Source: Daphnia pulex
Taxonomy: Eukaryota; Arthropoda; Branchiopoda; Diplostraca; Daphniidae
Direction: 5' to 3'
Length of the DNA: 64,000 nt
NCBI RefSeq assembly: GCF_021134715.1
Contig: NC_060026.1
Span: forward strand, 12,701,001-12,765,000
Shown: positions 1 to 13,330 of the stretch, piece after piece
Layout of the letters: each line of letters begins with the position of its first letter
Position numbering within the stretch: the first letter of the stretch is position 1
Made by a program: the position numbers and the translations under genes
The notes under the pieces: generated by a model
Database searches by the model: none
What the model was told of the DNA's origin: nothing
What the model saw: only the letters and a program-made list of their open reading frames with translations

Positions 1-1083
1 GTTCCCACCCAAGAAAATTGTATTTGGAAAGTCCAGACGGACAAAGACCATATTCTTGTCTTTTCTCTGGCTGATGGTGGAAATTTCGAACGAATTTACG
101 ATTTTACTACGGTAAGAATTACGAAAATCAAATGTTTTGTGTATATCCAATAGACAACACCAGAATATCTTTTTAATAGATTCACGATGGACTTGATGGT
201 GACGCTCCCGCTCTCCTGCTGGAAAATCAAATACATCACGAAGTCGGTCTTACAAGAGCCGGAATACTCAATTCTGTGTACACAACGAGTTCAGAAGCAG
301 CAGTGCGATTCAAGAATGCGCCAACTTCTACTTTCAAACTTAGAATACAGAAGGTACATAAAATATCTATCTTTTTAAAAATATATAGATTTCATTCATT
401 CCTTAATTTTTTCTTAATTCGCATTATATAGGCTGTTAATTGTCCCTTTAATGTGGGATCAGAAAGTCAGTGCGGCCGAATTGTGGATGACACTTCTTGT
501 TACTGCGCAACTTTCACCAAGGCGAGGCTTTAGTTTGTTGCTATCGTGATAACATGCATGAGTGGCAGTAATGGGTGTATAATTTGATTAACTAATGATT
601 TTTTCGAAGCAATGTAATTATATCTAAACCAATTGTTTTGGTTTTTTTTGCGAGTATAGAGATCTCAGGCGTCGCAATCGTCGTTTTGTATTGCCAACCA
701 AATGAAGTTGCTGGCAATTGAAAGTTTGGTTGAAGAGCTGGCTGTTCACAGCACTTGGCCAAGTAAGCATTTTTTTTTAAATCTAGCGCTCACTTGGATA
801 AAATTAAATTCGGCGTACATACTAAAATAGCATGCTTATACCCTTTTATGAACGTTCTTGACGAACAGCGACCTATTTCTGGACATCTGGGACGGATATT
901 GCCACCGAAGGAATTTGGGTTTGGGAGTCCACCGGCGTCAATCTGTATCCTGGCTATGCTAATTGGGGCAACTCTGAACCCGACACTTTAGATGGTGAAG
1001 ATTGCATTTTGATCCATTCTACTGTAGGTTGGCAGGATTATGGCTGTGGATCTGGTCAAGACGGCGTATGTGAGGCAAGATAG
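1..1083 (+). CDS. Secreted CUB plus C-type lectin-like protein, 3' part
   Basis: The gene is cut by the left window edge, so its signal peptide is not visible. Exons with good splice sites can be placed at 1-111, 180-353, 432-567, 662-762 and 869-1083. The first two encode CUB-like sequence (for example DKDHILVFSLADGGNFERIY and IHDGLDGDAPALLLEN). The last two encode a C-type lectin fold: KLLAIES, then FWTSGTD, WVWESTG, NLYPGYANW, and a C-terminal WQDYGCGSGQDGVCEAR before the stop. Such proteins are secreted and often bind sugars in arthropod immunity; a QPD or EPN sugar motif is not clear (NSEPDTL is present). One oddity: in the third exon the frame that gives SCYCATFTKA hits a stop at 531, while the frame that continues the lectin domain (CCYRDNMHEW) is one base off near position 520. 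This is either a frameshift or a sequencing error. Confidence 0.72.
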
Positions 1084-2400
1084 AAGGCTATATCTGCAGC
1101 AATTGTAATAATGGGCTAATCAGAATTTCGAATTATCTGCATAATAATATAAACGAGACGCATTCTGTTTTTTCTTTGTTTCTTGTAACGAGATTGTAGT
1201 ATTGTAGTAACAAAATACAATCAGCAACCTAGTTCTTTCCGGCAAAGAGAGTTTTTCAAAACTGTGGCATGATTATAATGATAAGTCCGGATACGTCTAT
1301 TTTGTTCCCAATAAATACCGTTAATAAATACCTGCAACTCTTGTTGAATTCATACATCATCTTAATTCCAATATACAATCAATGCCCATAAGGTTTGGTT
1401 ATAACAAAAAGGAATCAGCTGCATTGTTGCTGCCCAATCTAATAAGCCACTTTAATTGTGATGATGGTGTGTGGTTAACTGTTTATTCTTATGGGCCTTT
1501 TTTACTCTTCCTTCCGCATTCCGTTGTGTACTGTCTAAATTGTGGTATCAAACACTGAATCTGTGGAAACTATTAGTAGATCATTGGTAGTTTGGTACTT
1601 TGGTAGCGATAAATATTCAGTTTATCTCATATGTCATCAAGACGGTAATCAAAAAGTACTTCCGAAAAGTCCAACAGATCGAAGTGTAACCATCGCCAAA
1701 GTTCGGTTTGTGGTATCGATAGCTGCTATATACGAAGGATCTTATTTTTTATGTGCCCAAAATAACACCCAGGTTCAGGTTTATCTCTTGCAGAAATGGC
1801 TTCAGGTTGGATGAACCGATCATAATTTTTTGTGTGTGTCTACACTGGTAATCATTAGTGGTAAAGTTAGTTGTTTCCTCCTCGATTTAGTGAACATTTT
1901 TGTGACACCAGTTTCACTTGAAATGCTAGATTGGGTTAGATTTCATAATTTTTCTTGTTATTCACTAATTAAATACCCATTTCTTGTTTGTAAACGAAAC
2001 AATCGTTACAGATCCGGTAACACGTATCCCAACATATCCGGTAAAATAGAAATTCCACAAATGAGCACTCCAATTCTCATTTCGTTATTTCCGTTTTCTC
2101 GACAATGAGTCAATGGAGAAGCGAATTTGTGTACAGCAAATCATCTCAAATGCGTAGACGTAATCGTAGTCAAAATCAGTTTATTGGTCTCGCCTACACT
2201 TTTTTAATGCAAACACTTCAAAATTTGTTTATATATTTATTAAGTCTGCTTGAATACAAAGTAGAATGTGTGTGGAGAAATCTCTCCTTTAAATGAATTA
2301 TAAGTGATTAAATTTCCTTCATTCCTCCTCATTATAACAAATTTCGTTTTTCGTGTCGAATGTTAGTCGAAGATTATTTTGCGCATTTCGGATGATCGTT
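1084..2400. other. Intergenic, no gene seen
   Basis: AT-rich sequence between the lectin gene and the convergent MMP-C1q gene. Open stretches here are under 95 codons, show no recognisable domain and lack paired splice sites. I see nothing to annotate. Confidence 0.5.
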
Positions 2401-2403
2401 TTC

Positions 2404-5240
<2,837 letters not shown>

Positions 5241-6157
5241 TTTAAGCGTGTAACTAATAACTTAATAATATTAATAATTCCAAAAAGGGAATTGCAAGGA
5301 GTACAAGTGCTGGTGTGGATCTTTTCGGACAAAAACCAAGTTAACGTCTGATGACAATTGGCTAGTGGTTGCTAGTTTTTATTTGGCAAGACATGCCATC
5401 CGATGTAGATACGATGAGCAGCGCAGTTTTATTCGCACTGTGCAGGGGAAGTTTATTTTAACTGATAAAGCCCATAATGAATGCAATGCGGTCTTCTTTT
5501 GTTAAGCTGTCTATCTCGATAAAAATAAAAATAATATTGACCGACGATTCAGTCGAAAATAAGTTTTCAGGGAATGTCACGCGTGATAAGACGGCTAATA
5601 AACAGGATTTCCTTAGCCTTCCAGCTTCCTTATCTGTCAGTTATTTTAAATGCTCTGTGAAGTGACCCAACAATTGTTTCAACAGTTGCCTGTGCTGGAA
5701 TTTTACTGAAGGATTTTACTGCCCAGCAAACCAACAATGTTGCTGTAATGCTATATGCTGCGTCGACAACCCACAAGTGCGCCTATATCTATTCTTCTAT
5801 CTGTATTATTTAATATGATATCCCCTCGTTTTCTAATAAAGCTCATCTCACCAACATAACAAACTGCTGTGTGTATGTTTATTGAAAACCGCAACATGAA
5901 GGGGCGGGGCTCTGAGAAATTTAAACTCTACCTCTCTTTGCCCAGCTGTTCTTTCATTCCCTTCCTCCACCAACCAACCAACAGCAACGCCATCTTTGTT
6001 TACTGCCCTCAGACTGATCACAGATGTCACTTAACAACATGTGGAATAAAATGTTTCAAAATGTCCAAAATGCCACAATTGAAATTGTTAAGTTGTGTAT
6101 AGATAGCCATTTGAAGTGAATAAATAGCCATCCCAAGTCTCACGTACTATATTAATA
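5241..6157. other. Intergenic, upstream of MMP-C1q copy A
   Basis: Promoter side of the minus-strand MMP gene. Both strands carry overlapping open stretches of 60-80 codons (for example 5848-6102) with no domain. I could not place a convincing TATA box. No gene supported. Confidence 0.45.
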
Positions 6158-6348
6158 ATGGATACCAAACCGATGACTAATGGAGGTCGGAATCCTGATC
6201 TATTTGAGGATTTGATGAGATGTGTGCCAACAGTCATTGACGACGCTCCACATTCACAAAGGTATACTTTTTACCATTTTTTTGTAAATTTATTCGCGCT
6301 TTGTTAAATTACTTGGGATTTTTCAGTGAAGAAACTGATTCAAGTTGA
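6158..6348 (+). CDS. Small hypothetical protein, two exons
   Basis: An ATG at 6158 opens a frame beginning MDTKPMTNGGRNPDLFEDLM and ending APHSQ. A good donor (AAAG/GTATAC) follows 6261, and an acceptor TTTTTCAG lies before 6327. Splicing joins the frames in phase and gives SEETDSS and a stop, 41 aa in all. The acidic C-terminus and clean splice sites make it look like a real first exon, but I do not recognise the family. It may be the 5' end of a longer gene, or a fragment. Confidence 0.3.
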
Positions 6349-7160
6349 AGATAGCAGTAGGGATGAAAATGGCAGAAGTAGATTTCATGTTTTCTCCAGT
6401 GGTGATTTCCTCTGGTTGTATAATATTGTTAATGACAAGACAAGGATGGACACCAGTTAATTTTAACTCCTCAAGAAGTCATGTGTAGAAGAAAAAAAGA
6501 AAAACAATTTGTGTGAATGAAAAATGCCATGACATTAGGCTAGGTACCAAACATTTTATCCCCATACTTTCAATAAAGAGTTTTAGTTTTGAATGTTTAT
6601 TCGTTGTTTAGGTTTTCCACATTCACATGCCATGTCATGCAATTAAAGAAAAATGTGAGAAAAAGTTTGATGATCTACGGAAGAAGCCAAATCAAAGGAG
6701 TGAGTAAAGGCTTGCCAAAGAAATCAGAAAAAATAATAATGTCCAATAGCTGGGCAAGCTTATGTGGCTTTGAAAAAAAAAAGACGTGACATGTGACTTT
6801 GAATAGGGTGGTGTGAAAGCAAAAGAAAAATTTAACTCTCAGATGCTGGCCTTACCATTTACATCAGACTTCTTTCACGGGTACTGTTGTGAATTTTCGT
6901 GCACGAGCAATACTCGTTATAAAAATACCTTTTTTCTCTTATTCTTACTAGGGATTTCGCAATTATTCCTCGTAGTACGAATACAAGATTCGACTAGAAA
7001 ATTTTCACACAAGCTGAATTTAAAGGATTGAACACGATGTCAATGCCCATCAGAGAGCCGCCATTCTCAAAAAGTTTATACCAAGCCATACAAACCATAC
7101 GAGCGTGCGTAAGGTAGAAAACGTCACTAGCTGGAGAAAAATCTTCGACGGCAGTTCACC
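6349..7160. other. No gene seen
   Basis: AT-rich sequence with short basic open stretches (6589-7031) that lack homology or splice support. I treat them as chance. Confidence 0.4.
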
Positions 7161-7163
7161 CTA

Positions 7164-7420
7164 AAAAAGAAGCAAAATTATTCGTCACCGAGAAAATTGT
7201 ATCTGGAAGATTCTACATGGACAAAAGCCATATTCTCGTCTTCCCCTGGTTGATGGAAATTTTGATCATATTCACAATTTACTCAAGTAAGAATTATGCC
7301 AAAAGAAATGTTTTTGTATGCAATTTAAAGTCACCAATATATTTAGATTTACGGTGGACTTAATGAAAAAGCTCCCATTCTCCTCTGATGATTGGAGCTC
7401 TGGATTGGAGGTATTAAACG
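7164..7420 (+). pseudogene. CUB-exon relic related to the gene at 1-353
   Basis: This stretch matches the first two CUB exons of the lectin gene at the left edge. Shared words include GAGAAAATTGTAT, ATGGACAAAAGCCATATTCT, and the donor GTAAGAATTATG. The frame is broken: KIVSGRFYMDKSHILVFP is in one frame and the following half in another because of small indels. The second exon (ATTTACGGTGGACTTAATG) breaks off after about 40 bases. No open gene remains. Confidence 0.6.
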
Positions 7421-7609
7421 AGTTAAAGTGTGCTGCTTTTCAATATTGCAGGACATTAATGTAATCTTTACTTTTCCTTTACGATCAATTTAGATCAAGT
7501 GCAATTTTTTTGCTTGCTATGCCCAAAATAGTCACGAAATTAACCCATGTTGTGAATTATTAGTAACAGATATCGTTATTTCAGAGGAGGAGAGCCTACC
7601 TCCTGCAGT

Positions 7610-7901
7610 ACTAGGTGAAGTATGATTCGATCTTGACTTTTTATATTATACGAATTAAAATTAAAACAGCATTCGTGCATTTCCCATTTATTTCGATAGC
7701 CAGCCAACTTAAAAAATCCTTCAATCTTGTAAATGTTACGTAGCTTCGTGTCATCTTCGCTGTCTGAAAGTAGTAAGTTTACAAACGCATTATTTCTTAA
7801 ACATTTTGATTCGTTTTCATTTGAATTATATTCCCCGTACATTTTATGAGTGTTAAAGTTGAGTTTTTTCTGGATAATACTTTTTATGTTTTTTCTGTCC
7901 A
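7610..7901. repeat. Dispersed duplicate, copy 1
   Basis: About 290 bp nearly identical to 10499-10786, starting at CTAGGTGAAGTATGATTCG and ending at TTTTTCTGTCC. Read on the minus strand it is open in both places (for example HKMYGEYNSNENESKCLRNN, NLLLSDSEDDTKL). The shared open frame may be a transposon or gene fragment; I do not recognise the protein. Confidence 0.7.
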
Positions 7902-8362
7902 ACTTATACCCTTCACCTTCACGGGCTTCACAGATAGCGTCCAACAGATTGCTGCATGAATAATCATTCCAGCCCACCCTTCCGTTTCTGGATAAGTTTG
8001 ATTATGCAATCTTCAGGGTCTCCTGAGTTTACTCGGTTCGGCGTCGGCCCAGTTAGCGTATCATGGATACAGATTTGATCCCGTAGTCTCCCAAACCCAC
8101 TTACCCTCAATTAGTTCATCAGAACCCGAGGTCCAAAATGCATCTTTGAAATAAATCGTATGAACGTCAATTTAAACGGAAGCGAGTGGCTCTTACTATT
8201 TCGAAAAATATACAATTTAACAGGTTTACACGAAACCGCCTGTACAAATTCTTTATTGGCCTTGAATTTAACCTAATCATACTCACTTGATGTACCCCAG
8301 ACAGCCTGAATGGCCAACTCTTCTTCGTAACTTTCAACCACATACTTCTCTCCGCCATTGTC
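7900..8362 (-). pseudogene. C-type lectin domain relic, minus strand
   Basis: On the minus strand, 8362-8290 encodes VVESYEEELAIQAVWGTSS followed by a donor, matching the KLLAIES exon of the gene at 1-1083. From 8150 downward come FWTSGSDELIEGKWVWETTG and SNLYP, an in-frame stop in place of Gly, then YANWADAEPSKL, a frameshift, and finally WNDYSCSNLLDAICEAR. Domain order and exon boundaries agree with a C-type lectin gene. The stop codon and indels mark it as dead. It lies opposite in strand to the CUB relic at 7164, so the ancestral gene has been broken and inverted, or these are two separate relics. Confidence 0.68.
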
Positions 8363-8760
8363 CGTCCATGATCATGATGGCAAGTAGGCTACTGGCATGT
8401 AGACAGTAGACTGCATGTAGACCCCGATAATCCGATATCCGAAAAAACTGAAATATCGATCTGCCACCTGGTGAAACAACGGAATTTAACTTTTGTTAGG
8501 GCGGTTTTTCTGAAATTTTTTTATGTAATACCATTATTTATAGGTTCTTAAAGATGTGTGAAAAAAGTTGAAAACAGTGCAAGAAATAGATTAAAAATAT
8601 CAGATAATAAGTTATTAACTCATTTTATTAATCCACAAATCAAGGTTGTTATTGATGCAAACGGATGACATCCCGTTACAATACGACAAATTTCGGAAAA
8701 GTTAATGTAGACGCCAAAAAGGAAAACAATTCAATTCGCAATTAGCAGTATCGAAACGAA

Positions 8761-9784
8761 CTAGTGCTTGTTGTTTTTAGACTTGATCGTAAGATCTGGC
8801 TTCATTACGAGGTTATTCGTTGGTGATAAGTCGTGTACTTTAACGCTGTATCCAAAGGAGAACTCGAGGCAGGACATCATATTTTCGAACGTTAATAAAA
8901 TGGAGCCAGGTTGTGGTAAATTGGTTGGGCTGTATCCCGTTCTTTTCAGAACACTGAAGAATTCTGTTAACGTTAGATGGATGACGTCCAGTGAGTCGGC
9001 TGGATTTAGGACCAACTGATCGAAAAGCTCCTTCGTGGTCCCGAATAGATCAAACAGATACAGCGAAGTGGCGAAAACTTTTTTACGAGTTATACGCTTC
9101 CCTATCCAATCTTGAACAGCGAATTTGTACAAATTATAGACGACGAACATGTGTGGATGGACACCACACATCTTCGAAATACGAAGACTGGCGAAAAACG
9201 CTTGAAATTGGAACATCATCTCTCTGCGACAAAACAACTTCTTCAAATCATCAGTACTTTTGAATTCCGTGACTTCAAAGCAATTTTCTCCCATTTACAT
9301 TGGGGTAATGTAATCTTCAGAATGGCACTGTCTTCTCGCAAATGCGTGGCTTTATACCAGCTACTCCAGCCATGTTTTTGAACACTGGTGGTATCCCCAT
9401 AAAAAACACGCAGCGCCGACCAGCTCCAGGACGTCAATGAGTTGCTCTTTATCAGCCTTGCATGGGAGAATCAAACAATCTGGGTTTTCGGTCTTGTCTT
9501 CCTTTTTCACGAACTCGATGTCTGGGTACTTCTTCTTGAGGATATGAAAGATCTGGTCTGAAATAGTGGTGTCAGATAGGGCAGGAATGAATACTAATCT
9601 CCACTGTTCACTCAACGGGAAGTTGCCAGTTCCTTGTTCGACAAAATACTTCAAGTAAGCCACATTCTGGTTTTCAACATCAAGCAGAAGAGAGTCTATG
9701 GGCCCATCCAGCTTCCTTTTCTTGGGGGGGATTACCATGTTCATGACATTCAGGTGTCACATCAGCTTTCTTTTTCGAACCCAT
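8761..9784 (-). pseudogene. Unknown protein gene with homopolymer frameshifts
   Basis: Minus-strand reading runs from an ATG at 9784 (MGSKKKADVTPECHEHGNP) through PKKRKLDGPIDSLLLDVENQ, FYGDTTSVQKHGWSSWYKAT and FEVTEFKSTDDLKKLFCRRE to a stop at 8761, about 340 codons. Each switch of frame falls at or close to a homopolymer: a C run at 9723-9729, a T run near 9401, and a third close to 9300. The final 177-codon segment is open. The protein is hydrophobic-rich without a signal peptide, and I do not recognise the family. Either this is a pseudogene or the homopolymer lengths are wrong in the assembly and the gene is intact. It has no close paralogue in the window. Confidence 0.45.
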
Positions 9785-9889
9785 GTTCTTCTGTGCTTTG
9801 GGTTGGTCAGACCCTCTGTAGTCAGTACTGTTCTGAGAAATTTAAATTTTAGTACACATATAAGGAAGAATTTCATGCGATAAATACCT

Positions 9890-10235
9890 GCTAATTTGAT
9901 GGCAAAATAAAACAAATGCCAGCTAGATGGAAGATCAATTGGAAGCAGTCTTCAAATACCGTGGGAAATGTACTTGATTCTCCTAAATTTTTTTACAAAA
10001 ACCAAGTTATTTTTTATACAAAATTGGGAGAAAAAAAGGTTTACCTTGTTGATGTTTGAAGAAACAAATATTCAGTAGGAACAAATCCCAGATATGTGGA
10101 AGATAAATTGGAAGCAGTCTTCAAAATGGGTGTGAAATGAACTTGATTCTTCTATTAATTTTAGCAAAACTAGGTTAGTAATTGTACTAAATAATTAGAA
10201 AATAGAGGCTTACCGTATTGAAGTAAGAGAAAACA
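9890..10235. repeat. Diverged tandem repeat, two units of about 165 bp
   Basis: Units share AGATGGAAGAT(C/A)AATTGG, GGAAGCAGTCTTCAAA and ACTTGATTCT, at about 9925-10075 and 10090-10240. They lie just upstream (minus sense) of the gene at 8761-9784 and could be duplicated 5' untranslated or promoter sequence. Confidence 0.6.
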
Positions 10236-10498
10236 ATGCATAAGTAGAAAAAGTTAAAATTTTACGAAATTTCAACTAAGATTCTTGAGCTCTGATTGAC
10301 GACGTCTGCCCGGCACAAGTACAGTACGAGAAACAAAAACTTTCTAACGGTTTTTTCCTCGTGCTGTAAATCGCAATGAAGTCCCCCTGGTGGCTGAATT
10401 TGAATTTCAAATTTTAACCGTTGCCAAATTATTTATTATTTAGCAATTATGTATGTTTTTTATTTAATTTTTCAATTTTTCAATTTATATTTGTTTTT

Positions 10499-10786
10499 AC
10501 TAGGTGAAGTATGATTCGATCTTGACTTTTTATATTATACGAATTGAAATTAAAATTGCATTTCCCATTTCTTTTCCGATAGCCAGCCAACTTAGAAAAT
10601 CCTTCGATCTTGTAAATGTTACTACAAGCTTCGTGTCATCTTCGCTGTCTGAAAGTAGTAAGTTTACAAACGCATTATTTCTTAAACATTTTGATTCGTT
10701 TTCATTTGAATTATATTCCCCGTACATTTTATGAGTGATAAAGTTGAGTTTTTTCTGGATAATATTTTTTATGCTTTTTCTGTCCG
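10499..10786. repeat. Dispersed duplicate, copy 2
   Basis: Second copy of the 7610-7901 sequence in the same orientation. It carries a few small indels. Sequence from here to about 11320 shows no further gene. Confidence 0.7.
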
Positions 10787-11829
10787 AACTCCAACGTATA
10801 CCCACTAGCAATTGTTTCGTCTCGATCGATTGCGGTTTTTGTTTCCTCTAACTTTCTAATGGCGAGTTTCCCGGCGCATTTCTAGTTTTTGTGGTCCATG
10901 TTTTCGTTGCAAAAAGGATTTGCAGTTTTGGTCCAATCATCTAAATTCTCCAGTTGATAATCCAATTTTATTTCACCTGCTCTTCCTTTTATGCTTTTAC
11001 CGATGGAGTAGCGAATTTTTTCTCCAGCAATGCACAACCGTAACAGTGAAAATATTTTTTATGCATTTACAGTAAGAATTCCTTCTTTCTCATTTTGTAA
11101 TTGATAACGGATTGGTTTTTTTTTGTTGGCATGAAGAAGATTTTTTCTTTTTAATGCCCAATTTGTGCATAACAGTCACACGCAGTCACATTTATGTTGA
11201 GAAACTTCCTTCCCTTAATCAAGTAGAATCGAAAGAATTTATTTCCATTCACCTTTTCACATCCAATTAAAAATTCATTTTCGTGTGGAATGTCAGTCGG
11301 TTATCATTTTGTGCATTTCGGATGAAAACCACTTAAAGGGATGCTACAATTTCCTCCTCCAACAGGAAACCGGTGAAATGGGTGTGGTGGTCACTGTCGT
11401 CAAACATCCTCACCCCTGATTTAATGCTAATTTCCAACCAGAGTCGATCGCCTTTATTCAATTTCAGCGTCGACTGGAAGGTCAACGGAGTTCGTTGATT
11501 ATCGATGGTGTTTGCCTCTTCAACGTAACCCAATCCGATTCGATTCCCATTCACACGAAAAAAAACTCCTAACCAAACTTTAGACGATGAAGCCGGAAAT
11601 ATCGCCTGTCCCGTGAATGAAAAGAAATAAATTCCCTTGCGGGGTGCCGTGAATGTTCCTGACGTCAAATCCATAGCGTTTCCTTCGTTCACCACCGCCA
11701 AATCGAAAGGAATCGGAGTGTCAAGTGTAGAAAATTTTGATTCTCTCTGTACGTAGAAATGAACGGGCGCTGATTTGACGTCGGCGTATCCGATTCTTCT
11801 CTGCAAATCTGCAAATAAAAGAATTAGAC

Positions 11830-12657
11830 CGAGGGGTTGTCAACTCGATCCGAAGGTGTACGGATCTTAAATCCAAAAATCATTTTTTCAGATTTTTGGG
11901 ATTTTTTCAGATTTTTTCAGATTTTTTCAGATTTTTTCAGATTTTTTCAGATTGCTATAAAGTCTTATTTTACCAGATGGAACACCCATTGATTGACGTG
12001 GCTTTACTTTACAGATAATTGTCCAGCGTTGGACAATTTCTTTGCAAACCTCTGACAAAATTTGGAATGTAACTTTGTGCCCAGGTGAAAGTTTGAACTT
12101 GGACGGGCACCGTGAAAAGATAGATCCAAATATTTGTAGTTTTTCTTCTTTATTCATAATTTCGAGAACATCAGGATCACCAAGTACATCTCGGATGTAC
12201 TCTTCAATCATGACACTTGACTCATTTACTTTAGCCAACGCACGAATTTCACTAAAATTGAGATCGTTAAGTATTTTTTAATACTTACTAGTACAATACT
12301 TATAGGTACAATGACCTTGTTTTCTTTTAACAATTCCCATGTATCGTCATCCTCTCTAGAAATACCAGAATTTATAGAAGTCATTTTTCCCATCAAAAAT
12401 TCCTAGCATGGCACTGACAGCAGACAGACCAAGAGACAGACAGAAGCCCAGGGGAATTATTAACACAGTAAGGGGAATTAGAATCGATAACGAAAAAAAT
12501 CGATTCTTGTAAAATTTTGTCGATTTATTAAACCAAATTTCTTGGAATTTTGGGATTTTTGGGATTTTTTGATTTTTTGATTTTTGGGGATTTTTTAGGG
12601 ATTTTTTTGAAAAAATCCGAGGGTGTACGAGGATTTTTTTGAGTTGACAACCCCTCG
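11830..12657. mobile_element. 828-bp terminal-inverted-repeat transposon in the C1q intron
   Basis: The ends are perfect 17-bp inverted repeats, CGAGGGGTTGTCAACTC at 11830-11846 and its complement at 12641-12657. They are flanked by 8-bp direct repeats AATTAGAC (11822-11829) and AATAAGAC (12658-12665) with one mismatch. An 8-bp target duplication suits the hAT or P superfamilies. Inside, on the minus strand, is a 103-codon frame (11927-12238; EYIRDVLGDPDVLEIMNKEE, RCPSKFKLSPGHKVTFQIL) that I do not recognise and that does not look like a transposase. It could be a captured host exon. Near each end is the motif GGTGTACG. Non-autonomous element. Confidence 0.8.
11886..11955. repeat. Tandem 10-bp repeat ATTTTTTCAG
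   Basis: About six copies of ATTTTTTCAG in a row inside the transposon, just inside its left inverted repeat. On the plus strand each copy looks like a 3' splice site. A similar GGGATTTTT-rich tract lies at the other end (12545-12605). Confidence 0.8.
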
Positions 12658-13177
12658 AATAAGACCAGGAAATGTGAACACGCAGTTGTACCACCCATCG
12701 TGCCGTAGTCGTCGTACCATTTCCATTAGGATAAAAGTTGCAGCAAACAGTCTCCATCTTCTTCGATCCTTTCACTAAAAAGAATCCGCGCTCAGTTTAT
12801 GCCCTATTCGCTGCAGATCTGAACATGAGGCTGGCATTTGACCAATGTCAACTATTTCACTCAATCTGGCTAATTGAGGAATAGAATTAAAAAATTTTAA
12901 AATATGGAATACTATTTAATAACAATTAAATACCATTTAATTTTGCCGACAATTCTTCAACGATTATCTTCGTTTCTATTAATTCGTTTTTCGTCATTTT
13001 TAAATTTTCCAAACTCACTGAAAACCCAACCGTATGTTAAACAAGGAAAGATCTCTCCCAGTAATTAACCAAATTACCTGCCAGATTTTCTTCCGCAACT
13101 TTGATTTTATCTGCCAATACGTGTGAATCCTTTTTAGTTTCTGAAATGGAAAACAAATTACTTTGGTTTACTCTTGG

Positions 13178-13330
13178 CGGGGGTTGGCAACTCACAACTT
13201 GGGTGTACGAAGATTCGGGATTCTAGAGAGATTCTAGAGATTCCGAAAGATTCTATGAGAGGAGAGATAGGGAGATTCTGGCCAGGGCGGACCAGGGTGT
13301 ACGAAGATTCTGGGGAGTTGCCAACCCCCC
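13178..13330. mobile_element. Small inverted-repeat element (MITE) of the same family
   Basis: About 153 bp with ends GGGGGTTGGCAACTC (13179-13193) and GAGTTGCCAACCCCC (13315-13329). The TTGNCAACTC core and the internal motif GGGTGTACGAAGATTC near both ends match the 828-bp element at 11830-12657, so they belong to one family. No clear target duplication is seen. It interrupts the 3' end of the minus-strand unknown gene, whose frame runs on into the element. Confidence 0.72.

Larger units (their letters stand above)
11333..13140 (-). pseudogene. MMP-C1q copy C, 5'-truncated, C1q exon still open
   Basis: Minus-strand exons at 13078-13140 and 12934-13017 (charged helices: ETKKDSHVLADKIKVAEENL; MTKNELIETKIIVEELSAKL), 12718-12869 (Cys module) and 11333-11808 (C1q, open to EEEIVASL) match the 3' half of copies A and B. 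The Cys-module exon is 152 nt against 150 in copy A. The extra GC, in the minus-strand sequence CTGAGCGCGGATTC, shifts the frame and gives a stop soon after. The final intron contains an 828-bp transposon. No protease exons are seen upstream, where a small inverted-repeat element now sits. The C1q exon could still be used from an internal start (MQRRIGYADVKSAP), but no signal peptide would be present. I call it a pseudogene. Confidence 0.75.
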
